This document shows, piece after piece, positions 1 through 7,722 of a DNA stretch of 20,191 nt; the first letter of the stretch is position 1, and each line of letters begins with the position of its first letter. Below the pieces are notes generated by a model. It saw nothing but the letters and a program-made list of their open reading frames with translations, was not told the origin of the DNA and did no database searches. The DNA is from Veillonella sp. AM51-8BH (GTDB taxonomy: Bacteria; Bacillota; Negativicutes; Veillonellales; Veillonellaceae): positions 1 to 20,191 of the forward strand of contig NZ_QSDY01000031.1 of NCBI RefSeq assembly GCF_003463825.1, given 5' to 3'. The position numbers and the translations under genes were made by a program.

Positions 1-114
1 TAATATTTATAAAATTAGTTTTTCTAGGTACTATATTTAGTACATTCCTAAAATGTCAATTATTTTTAGTATGCCAAATATGAATACAACATGTATAATA
101 GAACATACGTATCA

Positions 115-143
115 TACACAAAATATTATTTATGGTGTATAAT
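115..143 (+). promoter_or_regulatory. Candidate sigma-70 promoter for the HD-GYP gene
   Basis: A perfect TATAAT at 138-143 lies 17 bases after TACACA (115-120), a 4-of-6 match to the -35 consensus. A start near 150 would give a leader of about 94 bases that contains the inverted repeat at 186-218. The region is very AT-rich, so TATAAT-like strings occur by chance. A second -10-like string, TATACT, lies at 147-152. Confidence 0.4.
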
Positions 144-185
144 TTGTATACTATTAAATAAGAACGGCCTAAAGTTGTACGATAT

Positions 186-218
186 GAACATAAGTACGAG
201 GGGTTGTACCATATGTTC
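186..218 (+). repeat. Two-tier inverted repeat in the leader of the HD-GYP gene
   Basis: GAACATA (186-192) pairs with TATGTTC (212-218), and inside it GTAC (194-197) pairs with GTAC (206-209) around an 8-base loop, GAGGGGTT. The structure ends 25 bases before the start codon and just before the Shine-Dalgarno at 231-237. It could be an operator for a dimeric regulator or an RNA hairpin. There is no T-run, so it is not an intrinsic terminator. Confidence 0.5.
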
Positions 219-243
219 TACATGTTAGTTAAAGGGGTTTATT

Positions 244-846
244 ATGTTTATGTTATCATTAATGCAACCATCTGGGTTGTACGAACTGGAGAAGGACAGT
301 TTAGAAGCCATTAGCGCTCAGCTCTTGCAGATGATACAAATGAAAAGCTATCATCTGTACACTCATTCTATCCAAGTTTCAAACTATGCAGTTAGTATTG
401 CTGCTAAAATGGGTTTACCGTTAAATGAAATTGAACAAATTCGCCATGCAGCATTACTTCATGACGTAGGACTATTAATGGTACCTAATGCATTAATCCA
501 AAAATCTCCATATCTTAACAAGCAAGAAATGTCCAAGTATAAACAACATGCTGCGAGTGGTGCCAATATGATTGAAAACTACCCATGTTGTCAACAAATC
601 TTGCCTTATATTCGTTATCACCACGAAAAATGGGATGGCTCTGGTTATCCTAAACATTTACGTGGTGCTAATATCCCATTAGGAGCTAGAATTATCGCTG
701 TAGCAGATTATTACGATACGACAGTGAATCCTTCTACTGAATTTTGGGCAAAAACTAAAGCTAAAGCAAAAGAAGAACTCTTTAGTGCATCTGGCTCCCT
801 TTTCGATCCAGATGTAGTAAAAGCATTTATCGATGTTCTTGGTTAG
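244..846 (+). CDS. Small stand-alone HD-GYP-type phosphohydrolase-like protein
   Basis: This is a 200-residue cytoplasmic protein that is essentially one HD-GYP domain with no receiver, PAS or membrane part. Visible metal-site motifs are H41, H73-D74, H102, H126-H127 and D155, plus the signature HHEKWDGSGYP at 126-136. Active family members hydrolyse cyclic-di-GMP or related cyclic dinucleotides. Here the usual HDxGK motif reads HDVGL (73-77), so the lysine is replaced by leucine. The substrate is therefore uncertain, and the protein could be a sensor or a divergent phosphodiesterase. The start is supported by AAAGGGG (231-237), 6 bases before the ATG; an internal ATG two codons later is possible. 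It is a single-gene + strand unit, convergent with comF and ended by a strong terminator. The fold assignment is firm, the activity is not. Confidence 0.85.
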   Translation: MFMLSLMQPSGLYELEKDSLEAISAQLLQMIQMKSYHLYTHSIQVSNYAVSIAAKMGLPLNEIEQIRHAALLHDVGLLMVPNALIQKSPYLNKQEMSKYKQHAASGANMIENYPCCQQILPYIRYHHEKWDGSGYPKHLRGANIPLGARIIAVADYYDTTVNPSTEFWAKTKAKAKEELFSASGSLFDPDVVKAFIDVLG

Positions 847-856
847 TCTCATGATT

Positions 857-887
857 AAGCGTTCACCATAAGGTGAACGCTTTTTTT
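857..887 (+). terminator. Rho-independent terminator after the HD-GYP gene
   Basis: A perfect 11-base-pair stem, AAGCGTTCACC (857-867) with GGTGAACGCTT (872-882), has a 4-base loop and a T7 run at 881-887. It starts 10 bases after the stop codon. It also sits 7 bases beyond the comF stop on the opposite strand, so it may act for both convergent units. The minus-strand side lacks a good T-run. Confidence 0.92.
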
Positions 888-893
888 ATATAC

Positions 894-1589
894 TTAAAAA
901 CTACCACTAGCTAATGTTAATGCATCAATTTTACAAGGTTTATATGCTCTAATGACCTTTGCTACGGCTTCAATCGTAGCCCCTGTAGTATATATATCAT
1001 CTACGATAAGTATTGTCTTATCCTTTAATTCAATATCTTTATAGTTAGCACCAATGACAAAGGCTTCCTCAATATTTTGATGTCGTTCCTTATTCGTTAA
1101 CGCCCACATATCATTAGAAGTATCAAATTTGTATAAACAGTCTAACCAAGCAAAATGTTTATTATCTATATTTTGTAAAGATTTAGCCCACTTGATAAAA
1201 AATAAATCAACTTGGTTATATCCTCTCTTAGCTTTTTTCCTTTCGCTAGACGGAACAGGAATAATATAATCATAAATAACAGAGCACTTGCTATTAACAA
1301 TATGAAACTCATCATATTTCATGTAAAAGTTGTACGATGCTAAAAAAGGAGCAGCCCCTTTGGACTGCTCCTTTTTTTCATTAAATTTTACATCGTATAT
1401 CATAGACTTTAAACCACCACGATAATCCGCCAACACACATACATCATCTACATAATGCAAAAATTTTTGTGGCACGTGACGGATATGTAATAGATCTTTA
1501 AAACAAGTTTCACACCAATCCCCTTGCGTTGCTACAGAAGTCCCACAGTGAGGACATACAGGTGGAAATAGGAAATCCCAAAGACTCAT
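894..1589 (-). CDS. comF: ComF-family amidophosphoribosyltransferase-like protein
   Basis: This 231-residue protein has the ComF architecture. An N-terminal four-cysteine zinc-binding motif (C12, C15, C26, C29; CPHC and CETC) is followed by a phosphoribosyltransferase fold carrying the PRPP-binding loop ILIVDDIYTTGAT at about 193-205. IPVPSS and KRGYNQ near 120-135 are also typical. ComF proteins are needed for DNA uptake in naturally competent bacteria, where they act in the cytoplasm with ComFA and DprA. Whether this organism is competent cannot be told here. The start codon shares one base with the recD2 stop (TAATG), so translation is probably coupled. The nearest purine-rich Shine-Dalgarno (AGGGAG) is unusually far, about 12 bases upstream. 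It is the last gene of the long minus-strand operon. Confidence 0.88.
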   Translation of the reverse strand: MSLWDFLFPPVCPHCGTSVATQGDWCETCFKDLLHIRHVPQKFLHYVDDVCVLADYRGGLKSMIYDVKFNEKKEQSKGAAPFLASYNFYMKYDEFHIVNSKCSVIYDYIIPVPSSERKKAKRGYNQVDLFFIKWAKSLQNIDNKHFAWLDCLYKFDTSNDMWALTNKERHQNIEEAFVIGANYKDIELKDKTILIVDDIYTTGATIEAVAKVIRAYKPCKIDALTLASGSF

Positions 1590-3742
1590 TACGAATCACA
1601 TCTCCCTTGTAGTCGTTCTTTAAACAATGTATATCGTTCATCACCGTTTACAGTACGTACAGCACGTTCTATAGCGCTCGTTGTACCAACGATAATTACC
1701 TTCCGTTTAGCTCGTGTAACAGCAGTGTACAACAAATTACGTTGCAACATACCACCATAACGTGGAACAAATGGAATGATAACCACACCATACTCGCTAC
1801 CTTGGCTCTTATGAACCGTAATAGCATAAGCTGGCATAATCATATGTGCTTCGTCGATAGGTAGACGAACCTCTTTATGGATAAATCGGATGCAAATGTC
1901 TGTTCGTGTAATGGCATAAATTACACCAATTTCACCATTGAAGACTTCTAACTCATAATCATTGAGGATTTGGATAACTTTATCCCCTACACGGTATGTA
2001 ATACCATTAACGCGTGCTTCCCCTTTTAAACTATCTGGAGGATTAACTGCTTGTTGTACATACTGAGAAATGAGTGTACTTCCAGCTTCACCACGTCTCA
2101 TAGGAGAAATAATTTGAATATCTAACTCATCCTCAATATGCTCCTGTTCTCGCTTATATACATCTATGATAGCTTTCATCATCATATCGTAAGACTTAAC
2201 AGGTATAAAGGAAAACTCTTCACTTAGACTATCAAGTTTTGGCATTTCACCACGGTTAATAGCATAGGCGCTTTCTACAATAGTATTACCAGAACTTTGT
2301 CGATAAATCTGATTAAGTCGCGTATAAGGCACACAGTCACTATCGAGCAAATCTTTTAATACAAAGCCTGCTCCAATAGGCGGTAATTGATCTACGTCAC
2401 CTACGATAATAACATGAGCTTCCTTTGGAATAGCTGCCATTAACGAATAGAATAAACGTACATTGAGCATAGATGCTTCATCAATGATGATAACATCAAT
2501 ATCTAATGGATCATCTTCATTCTTAGTAAAGTCGTAAGAGTCACTTCCCTGTACGGGTACCAACAAACGATGTATCGTTGTTGCTTCAAACTCAGTAGCC
2601 TCAGTAAGTCGTTTAGCAGCACGTCCCGTTGGAGCACAAAGAATAATTCGCCCTAATCCACCAAGTTGAAATCCTTTTACCAAAGCTTTAATAATGGTTG
2701 TTTTACCAGTACCAGGACCACCAGTTATTAGGGAAAGCTTTTCAAAGAAAGATAGCTGTATAGCCTCTTTTTGGGCCTCCCCAAATGTAATATGATTATC
2801 AACTTCAAACTTTTCTATAAAGCTAGGAATATCAAGAGATATCGGATCTGCTTCTAATAAGAAGTCTTTTGTATAATGAACGCTTTCTACTTCAGACACA
2901 TACATTTCTGGAGGGTAAATATATAGGATATCTTCATAATATGTACTATATAACGCACCTTGCTCCAAGAGGCTTTCAATAAAGTTAGCAATATCATCTA
3001 CATCAGTTTGTAATAGATCATCTAAACGACCAATAAGTCGATCAACAGGCAAACATGTATGCCCTTGATTATCTAAACTGCGTAAAATCCATTCTAAACC
3101 AGCCTCTAAACGGCGAGAGTCACTGCCAGTAATACCTAAATGTTCCGCCAGTGTATCAGCCGTACCAAAGAGCATATCTGGTGCTACACGTAACAAAGTA
3201 TAAGGATTATCTTCAATAACAGCCACAGACTGAACACCGTAATAAGTGTATACAGTTCGACTCCATTTAGACGAAATATGGTGACTTTCAAAAAAGTGAT
3301 TTAAATCGGATAAAATACCTTCACCAAGTAACGTATTAAATAGTTCATCCTTAACACTTTTTCGAATACCAGGAACATCCTTAATTTCTTCAGGACGTTC
3401 CTCTCGTAAAATTTCTAATATACGAATACCAAAATAATCAAGTACCTTTTCTACGGACTTTTCACCAAAACCTTTAATCCCTAAGTTCATTAAGTAGGTC
3501 TTTGCAGCACCCATATTGTCAGGTTTTAACTTCTCTACACTAGTAGCATCAAATTGTCGACCATATTTTTCATGTTCTACATAACGGCCGCGAACTTCGA
3601 TATCTTCCCCCTCTTTAGGAGACTCAAATTTACCAGTACAAGTAATGTATTCCTCATTATAATCCTTAAGGACAAACACGCAATATGTACGTTGTGTATT
3701 CTCATATATAGTTCGGTATACAAATCCTCGTATGGCGTCCAT
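1589..3742 (-). CDS. recD2: ATP-dependent RecD-like DNA helicase RecD2
   Basis: This 717-residue superfamily 1B helicase is of the stand-alone RecD2 type, at the usual family length. The N-terminus (about 1-75) is an OB-like domain, followed by helix-hairpin-helix repeats (about 85-135) that bind DNA. Helicase motifs follow: Walker A GGPGTGKTT at about 340, PTGRAAKR (motif Ia), Walker B DEAS at about 419, and VHKSQGSEYG at about 642 in the C-terminal SH3/UvrD-like domain. RecD2 unwinds DNA 5' to 3' and acts in genome maintenance without RecBC partners. GGAG lies 5 bases before the ATG, and the start overlaps the preceding stop as TAATG. Its place between aroQ-aroK and comF suggests co-transcription rather than shared function. 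Confidence 0.93.
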   Translation of the reverse strand: MDAIRGFVYRTIYENTQRTYCVFVLKDYNEEYITCTGKFESPKEGEDIEVRGRYVEHEKYGRQFDATSVEKLKPDNMGAAKTYLMNLGIKGFGEKSVEKVLDYFGIRILEILREERPEEIKDVPGIRKSVKDELFNTLLGEGILSDLNHFFESHHISSKWSRTVYTYYGVQSVAVIEDNPYTLLRVAPDMLFGTADTLAEHLGITGSDSRRLEAGLEWILRSLDNQGHTCLPVDRLIGRLDDLLQTDVDDIANFIESLLEQGALYSTYYEDILYIYPPEMYVSEVESVHYTKDFLLEADPISLDIPSFIEKFEVDNHITFGEAQKEAIQLSFFEKLSLITGGPGTGKTTIIKALVKGFQLGGLGRIILCAPTGRAAKRLTEATEFEATTIHRLLVPVQGSDSYDFTKNEDDPLDIDVIIIDEASMLNVRLFYSLMAAIPKEAHVIIVGDVDQLPPIGAGFVLKDLLDSDCVPYTRLNQIYRQSSGNTIVESAYAINRGEMPKLDSLSEEFSFIPVKSYDMMMKAIIDVYKREQEHIEDELDIQIISPMRRGEAGSTLISQYVQQAVNPPDSLKGEARVNGITYRVGDKVIQILNDYELEVFNGEIGVIYAITRTDICIRFIHKEVRLPIDEAHMIMPAYAITVHKSQGSEYGVVIIPFVPRYGGMLQRNLLYTAVTRAKRKVIIVGTTSAIERAVRTVNGDERYTLFKERLQGRCDS

Positions 3743-4506
3743 TATTTCTCCGTATTAGGTAAGGCTTCAATAATTTCTTGTACTGCATCGGTAATGCTGC
3801 CTTCATTACCGATTTTAATATGTGCCACTTCTTCGTATAAAGGGTATCGTTCTTCATATACATTAAAGATATACTCAATGCTTTCTTTAACAAGTGGGCG
3901 AATTTCAAGATCCAAATCATCTAGGATATGATTTACATCGCGATTAACAAATACAACAAGACCATTATTACGCATTAACTTTACTGTTTTGTCATAGGTA
4001 ACGGTACCACCACCGGTAGCAATAACAGATGGCTTATTATGAATTAATTCTTTAATTGTACTGTATTCATACTCGCTGAAAGCATCTTTACCATCATAAA
4101 TATAAATATTTTGTACAGATTTCCCTACTTTATCTTGAATTGTTTGATCTAAGTCGTAAAAGTCTCGGCCCAATTCCTTGGCTAACATTTTACCAACTGT
4201 AGTCTTACCAGCTCCTGGCATACCGATGAGAAAAATATGCTTATGCATATGCTCTTTTAAAAACTCATTGCTCATAGAAACAACAGTCTTTATATAATTT
4301 TCAACATACGGTGATAACGTTTTATCTTTGCAATTTGCAGTATGCAATGCAACAATACTTTCATCACGCGCTTCATCTACTAAGGGTAAATGATGTTCAT
4401 CTTTATATTTACCAATTTCTTTGATTAAAGATAGTCTTTTTTCAAATTCAGCGACTAATACAGCATCAATGCTATCTATTTGTTTACGAGCTTCTTTAAT
4501 ATCCAT
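3742..4506 (-). CDS. Fused chorismate mutase (AroQ) - shikimate kinase (AroK)
   Basis: This 254-residue bifunctional protein belongs to the aromatic amino acid pathway. Residues 1-85 form an AroQ-type chorismate mutase; R7, R24, K35, D44 and R47 match the known catalytic positions, with D48 where E. coli has Glu. Residues 90-250 form a shikimate kinase with P-loop GMPGAGKTT (95-103), DLD (118-120), GGG (165-167), RPL (203-205) and ERYPLY (219-224). The usual FRxxE motif reads FSEYE (143-147), so the shikimate-binding arginine appears to be serine. The start at 4506 is chosen because AAGGGGG lies 5 bases upstream. An ATG at 4527, inside ribF, would add seven residues but has no such site. The stop overlaps the recD2 start. 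Confidence 0.88.
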   Translation of the reverse strand: MDIKEARKQIDSIDAVLVAEFEKRLSLIKEIGKYKDEHHLPLVDEARDESIVALHTANCKDKTLSPYVENYIKTVVSMSNEFLKEHMHKHIFLIGMPGAGKTTVGKMLAKELGRDFYDLDQTIQDKVGKSVQNIYIYDGKDAFSEYEYSTIKELIHNKPSVIATGGGTVTYDKTVKLMRNNGLVVFVNRDVNHILDDLDLEIRPLVKESIEYIFNVYEERYPLYEEVAHIKIGNEGSITDAVQEIIEALPNTEK

Positions 4507-4519
4507 GAGAACCCCCTTA

Positions 4520-5452
4520 TTATGCATTAGCCAAAATAGCTAAAGCCTGTTCTTCATCCACCTTCATTTGATCAATAAGATCTTGTAAGTTATTAAATTT
4601 AACTTCGCCTCTAATATAGGAAATAAATTGTACAAGAACTGTTTTTCCATATATATCTTGGTCAAAGTTAAACAGATGTACTTCGCATCTATGGTACTGA
4701 TTTTTAAAGGTAGGATTATCCCCAATATTACCTACCCCATCATACCAAATGCCATCAATACACACGCGATTAGCATACACTCCATCTGGAGGTGTAGCCA
4801 TTTCATTAGGAAGTAATAAATTTAATGTAGGAAACCCTAATGTACGTCCTCGTTGATCACCTTTAATAACAGTCCCTTTAAATTGAAATGGTCTTCCTAG
4901 CCAATGAGTAGCATCTTCTAAACGCCCTTCTCGAATCGCTTTTCTGATTTCAGTACTTGAAATAGGTGTACTAAGACCATCACAAGGCAATAAAGGCTGT
5001 ACTAGGACTTGTATATGTTTATCAGCCAATGCTTGTTTCATATATGTAGGATTACCTAATCCTTTTGCACCGAATGTAAAATTCTCACCTATTACGATGG
5101 CTTGAACATTCATATCCGTACAAAGAGCATCTAAAAATTCATCAGCACTCATTTGAAGTAGTTCTTCATTCATAGGTAATCGCAAAATATAATCTACATT
5201 CAAATCATCAAGAACGGTATCCATAACCTCTTCTTGAATAACCCTCTTTGGAACACGTTCTGGATGTAGAATTGTCAACGGATGATGTTCAAAGGTAATG
5301 ATAATGCTAACACCATTAACTGATGCAGCTTCTTCAACAGCCTTCCGTATAACTCGTTGATGACCTCGATGAATGCCATCAAAGGTACCTAGGGCATATA
5401 CTTTTGTATCTTTGATTTGACGTAGTTCATCAAACGAATGTAATTGCTTCAT
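4520..5452 (-). CDS. ribF: Bifunctional riboflavin kinase / FAD synthetase
   Basis: This 310-residue RibF makes FMN from riboflavin and ATP, and then FAD. The N-terminal FMN adenylyltransferase half shows GTFDGIHRGHQ (about 22-32) and the SSTEIRKAI motif near 166-174. The C-terminal riboflavin kinase half shows GDQRGRTLGFPTLNL (about 198-212) with the kinase PTLN signature, then NPTFKN and the conserved EVHLFNFD segment. The length is standard. AAGGA lies 5 bases before the ATG, and the gene begins 2 bases after truB ends. The truB-ribF order is common in Firmicutes. Confidence 0.95.
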   Translation of the reverse strand: MKQLHSFDELRQIKDTKVYALGTFDGIHRGHQRVIRKAVEEAASVNGVSIIITFEHHPLTILHPERVPKRVIQEEVMDTVLDDLNVDYILRLPMNEELLQMSADEFLDALCTDMNVQAIVIGENFTFGAKGLGNPTYMKQALADKHIQVLVQPLLPCDGLSTPISSTEIRKAIREGRLEDATHWLGRPFQFKGTVIKGDQRGRTLGFPTLNLLLPNEMATPPDGVYANRVCIDGIWYDGVGNIGDNPTFKNQYHRCEVHLFNFDQDIYGKTVLVQFISYIRGEVKFNNLQDLIDQMKVDEEQALAILANA

Positions 5453-5454
5453 AC

Positions 5455-6396
5455 TTATCCTTCAATAAAAATATTTTTTTCCACCTTTAATGTGTGGTTT
5501 GTTCGTTTCATAATACCAATGAATCCATGAGGACCATAGGCTCTATAATAATGATCTGGTTTGGTATAGGTAAATTCACTATCAATAGATAATTGTTTAC
5601 CTTGAACCATCATCTTTAATTGTACACTATTTACCGTTACTTTTGAAAGATGTGAAACTGCTGTATCCGTTGGTAACAATAGGCTTTCACCATGAATCAT
5701 CAGTTCCTCAGCCATTTTTGCAGAACCAATATCAAAGGGCCCTACTTGAGTACGCGCCAAAGATGTCATCGTTCCTGGTATACCTAATGAAACACATATA
5801 TCACGTAATAATGAACGAATATAAGTGCCTCCAGAGCATGTTACACGAACTGTAAAATATGGAAAGCCATACGCTACAAGCTCAATATTTTTTATATGAA
5901 TTTTCCGTAATGGCAATTCTACAGGAAGACCTTTACGGGCATATTCATAAGCACGAATACCATTTACTTTAATAGCGGAATATTTTGATGGTCTCTGATT
6001 TTGAACTCCACAGAACGTATTCAATGTATTGACTAATTCTTCAAAAGTCGGCTTTACTATAGCATCAGAAAGTTCTGAACATTGAGACGATTCATTTAAT
6101 AGAACGCCATCTCGCAATACCATGTCATTATCAGGCAATACAGGTTGACCTGAACTATCTTCAGTATCTGTAAAAGTCCCAAATTTACATTCTGCCACAT
6201 AGGTTTTATCAAAACCATCAGTGTATTCAATAAGTCGCGTAGCCTTACCAAGAAATACTGGCAATACACCATATGCCATAGGATCTAAAGTACCACTATG
6301 TCCTATGCGCTTCTCTTTTAAAATGCGGCGACAAATGGCAACAGCATCATGGCTTGTTATTCCAGGAGGTTTTAAAAATGGTAAAACGCCATCCAT
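5455..6396 (-). CDS. truB: tRNA pseudouridine(55) synthase
   Basis: This 313-residue TruB converts U55 of the tRNA T-loop to pseudouridine. The catalytic motif GHSGTLDP ends at residue 39, with D38 as the nucleophile. KPPGITSHD near the start, KTYVAECKFG at about 64-73 and the RSLLRD motif (about 194-199) are typical. The C-terminal 60 or so residues form a small PUA-like RNA-binding extension. A 25-30 residue acidic segment after the first beta sheet (about 85-110) looks like a lineage insertion. The Shine-Dalgarno AGGTGA, 7 bases before the ATG, overlaps the stop codon of nrnA, implying coupled translation. Confidence 0.95.
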   Translation of the reverse strand: MDGVLPFLKPPGITSHDAVAICRRILKEKRIGHSGTLDPMAYGVLPVFLGKATRLIEYTDGFDKTYVAECKFGTFTDTEDSSGQPVLPDNDMVLRDGVLLNESSQCSELSDAIVKPTFEELVNTLNTFCGVQNQRPSKYSAIKVNGIRAYEYARKGLPVELPLRKIHIKNIELVAYGFPYFTVRVTCSGGTYIRSLLRDICVSLGIPGTMTSLARTQVGPFDIGSAKMAEELMIHGESLLLPTDTAVSHLSKVTVNSVQLKMMVQGKQLSIDSEFTYTKPDHYYRAYGPHGFIGIMKRTNHTLKVEKNIFIEG

Positions 6397-6403
6397 TATT
6401 TAA

Positions 6404-7339
6404 TCACCTCAATAAGAGCTTGTTTAGCTCCTGTAATGGTAAATTAATGGTACAACCGGAAGCTCGAATATGTCCGCCACCGCCAAAATTGCTAGCTATA
6501 GCATTTACGTCAGTTCCTTTAGAACGCAAGCTTACTCGCGTTCTATCATCAGCTTCAGCTTTTAATAAAATAGCTATATCAACAGTATCGACGTTTCTAA
6601 TAATATCTACAAAACCATCCGTATCATCCCCAAGAATTGTCATGGCTTCACGATTCAACTCGATTGTAGCCACGGTGTTATTCTTGTAAAACTCGATAGT
6701 TTGCATAACTTGTTTTGTTAATTCAAGACGACTGGCAGACACAGCTTCAATCGTTTCAGAAATAACATTAGGTCTAGCACCAGCTGCTACACATTTTGCA
6801 GCCATTTCTAAAGTATTGGCTGTGGTATTACTGAACTTAAAGAAGCCACAGTCTGTAGCAATAGCCATATATAATGCAGTGCCCATAGACTCAGTGATAG
6901 GCCAATTCCATTTTGTACATAAATAGGTAATAATTTCACCAGTAGCAGCAAAATTAGGCTTTAAATATAGATGATCCGCAAACTCCGTATTAGAAATATG
7001 GTGGTCTATATTAAAAATAGGTGCACTCCATAGTGCACCTACTTTGCCAATTCGCTCATACGTGCTAGCATCCAATACCATTAGCATATCAATATCAACA
7101 GGATTTGTTTCAAAATACGCTACATCATGGATGTGGTCCGTATATCGTAAGAATGAGTACTTTTCAGGAACTACATCATCCACTACCATATATACAGTTT
7201 TACCTTGCCCTACAAGGGCTTCGTAAAAGGCCACCATGGACCCGATAGCATCACCATCGGGTCTAACATGGACGGTTAGCATAATAGAATTAGCTTCACA
7301 CAGAGCCACATGTAATTGATTAATAGTAATCTTACTCAT
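6404..7339 (-). CDS. nrnA: Bifunctional oligoribonuclease / pAp phosphatase NrnA (DHH family)
   Basis: This 311-residue DHH/DHHA1 phosphoesterase degrades short oligonucleotides (nanoRNA, including pGpG) and dephosphorylates pAp. Visible motifs are HVRPDGDAIGS (24-34), VLDAS, NIDHHISN as the DHH motif, a central SNTTANTL segment, and the DHHA1 substrate-binding GGGGHIRASG near the C-terminus. The ATG at 7339 is chosen because AGGA lies 8 bases upstream. A TTG at 7360 overlapping the rbfA stop would add seven residues. Placement between rbfA and truB is conserved in Firmicutes. The HD-GYP protein at 244-846, if active on cyclic-di-GMP, would yield the kind of dinucleotide NrnA removes; that link is only a suggestion. 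Confidence 0.93.
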   Translation of the reverse strand: MSKITINQLHVALCEANSIMLTVHVRPDGDAIGSMVAFYEALVGQGKTVYMVVDDVVPEKYSFLRYTDHIHDVAYFETNPVDIDMLMVLDASTYERIGKVGALWSAPIFNIDHHISNTEFADHLYLKPNFAATGEIITYLCTKWNWPITESMGTALYMAIATDCGFFKFSNTTANTLEMAAKCVAAGARPNVISETIEAVSASRLELTKQVMQTIEFYKNNTVATIELNREAMTILGDDTDGFVDIIRNVDTVDIAILLKAEADDRTRVSLRSKGTDVNAIASNFGGGGHIRASGCTINLPLQELNKLLLR

Positions 7340-7356
7340 GTTCTCTATCCTTTGTG

Positions 7357-7713
7357 TCAATTTTTTTCTTCGTCCTTTTTGATTTCATTCAAAAGGGATT
7401 CAATATGCATGCTATAGTCTAAAGACGTATCCTTATCAAATGTGATAGAAGGAATATGGCGCAACTTAAGTACTTTGCCAAGCTCAGTACGAATATGGCC
7501 TGCTGCATGCTTTAAAGCGATAAGAGTATCTTCTTTTTCCTTATCGGAACCAAACAAGGAAACGTAAATTGTAGCCTCTCGTAAATCACCGGTTACATGA
7601 ACATCGGTAATAGTAGTAAAGCCAATGCGAGGATCTTTCAATCCACGCATCAACATTTGACTTACCTCTTGTTTGATGAATTCTTGTAATTTTCTGACAC
7701 GAACGTCACTCAT
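7357..7713 (-). CDS. rbfA: 30S ribosome-binding factor RbfA
   Basis: This 118-residue, single KH-like domain protein matches the RbfA family in length and pattern. It has an N-terminal RKLQEFIKQEVSQML helix, LKDPRIGFTTITDVHVTGDLREATIYVS in the core, and a charged KKDEEKN tail. It binds 16S rRNA during late maturation of the 30S subunit. A near-perfect AGGAGG Shine-Dalgarno precedes the ATG. It lies 9 bases after the infB stop, the usual infB-rbfA pair. Confidence 0.95.
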   Translation of the reverse strand: MSDVRVRKLQEFIKQEVSQMLMRGLKDPRIGFTTITDVHVTGDLREATIYVSLFGSDKEKEDTLIALKHAAGHIRTELGKVLKLRHIPSITFDKDTSLDYSMHIESLLNEIKKDEEKN

Positions 7714-7722
7714 ATAAACCTC

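Noticed and set aside
3554..3931. Open frame of 125 codons on the + strand across the recD2/aroQ-aroK junction
   Set aside because: It is a shadow of two well-supported genes and has no coding signature of its own.
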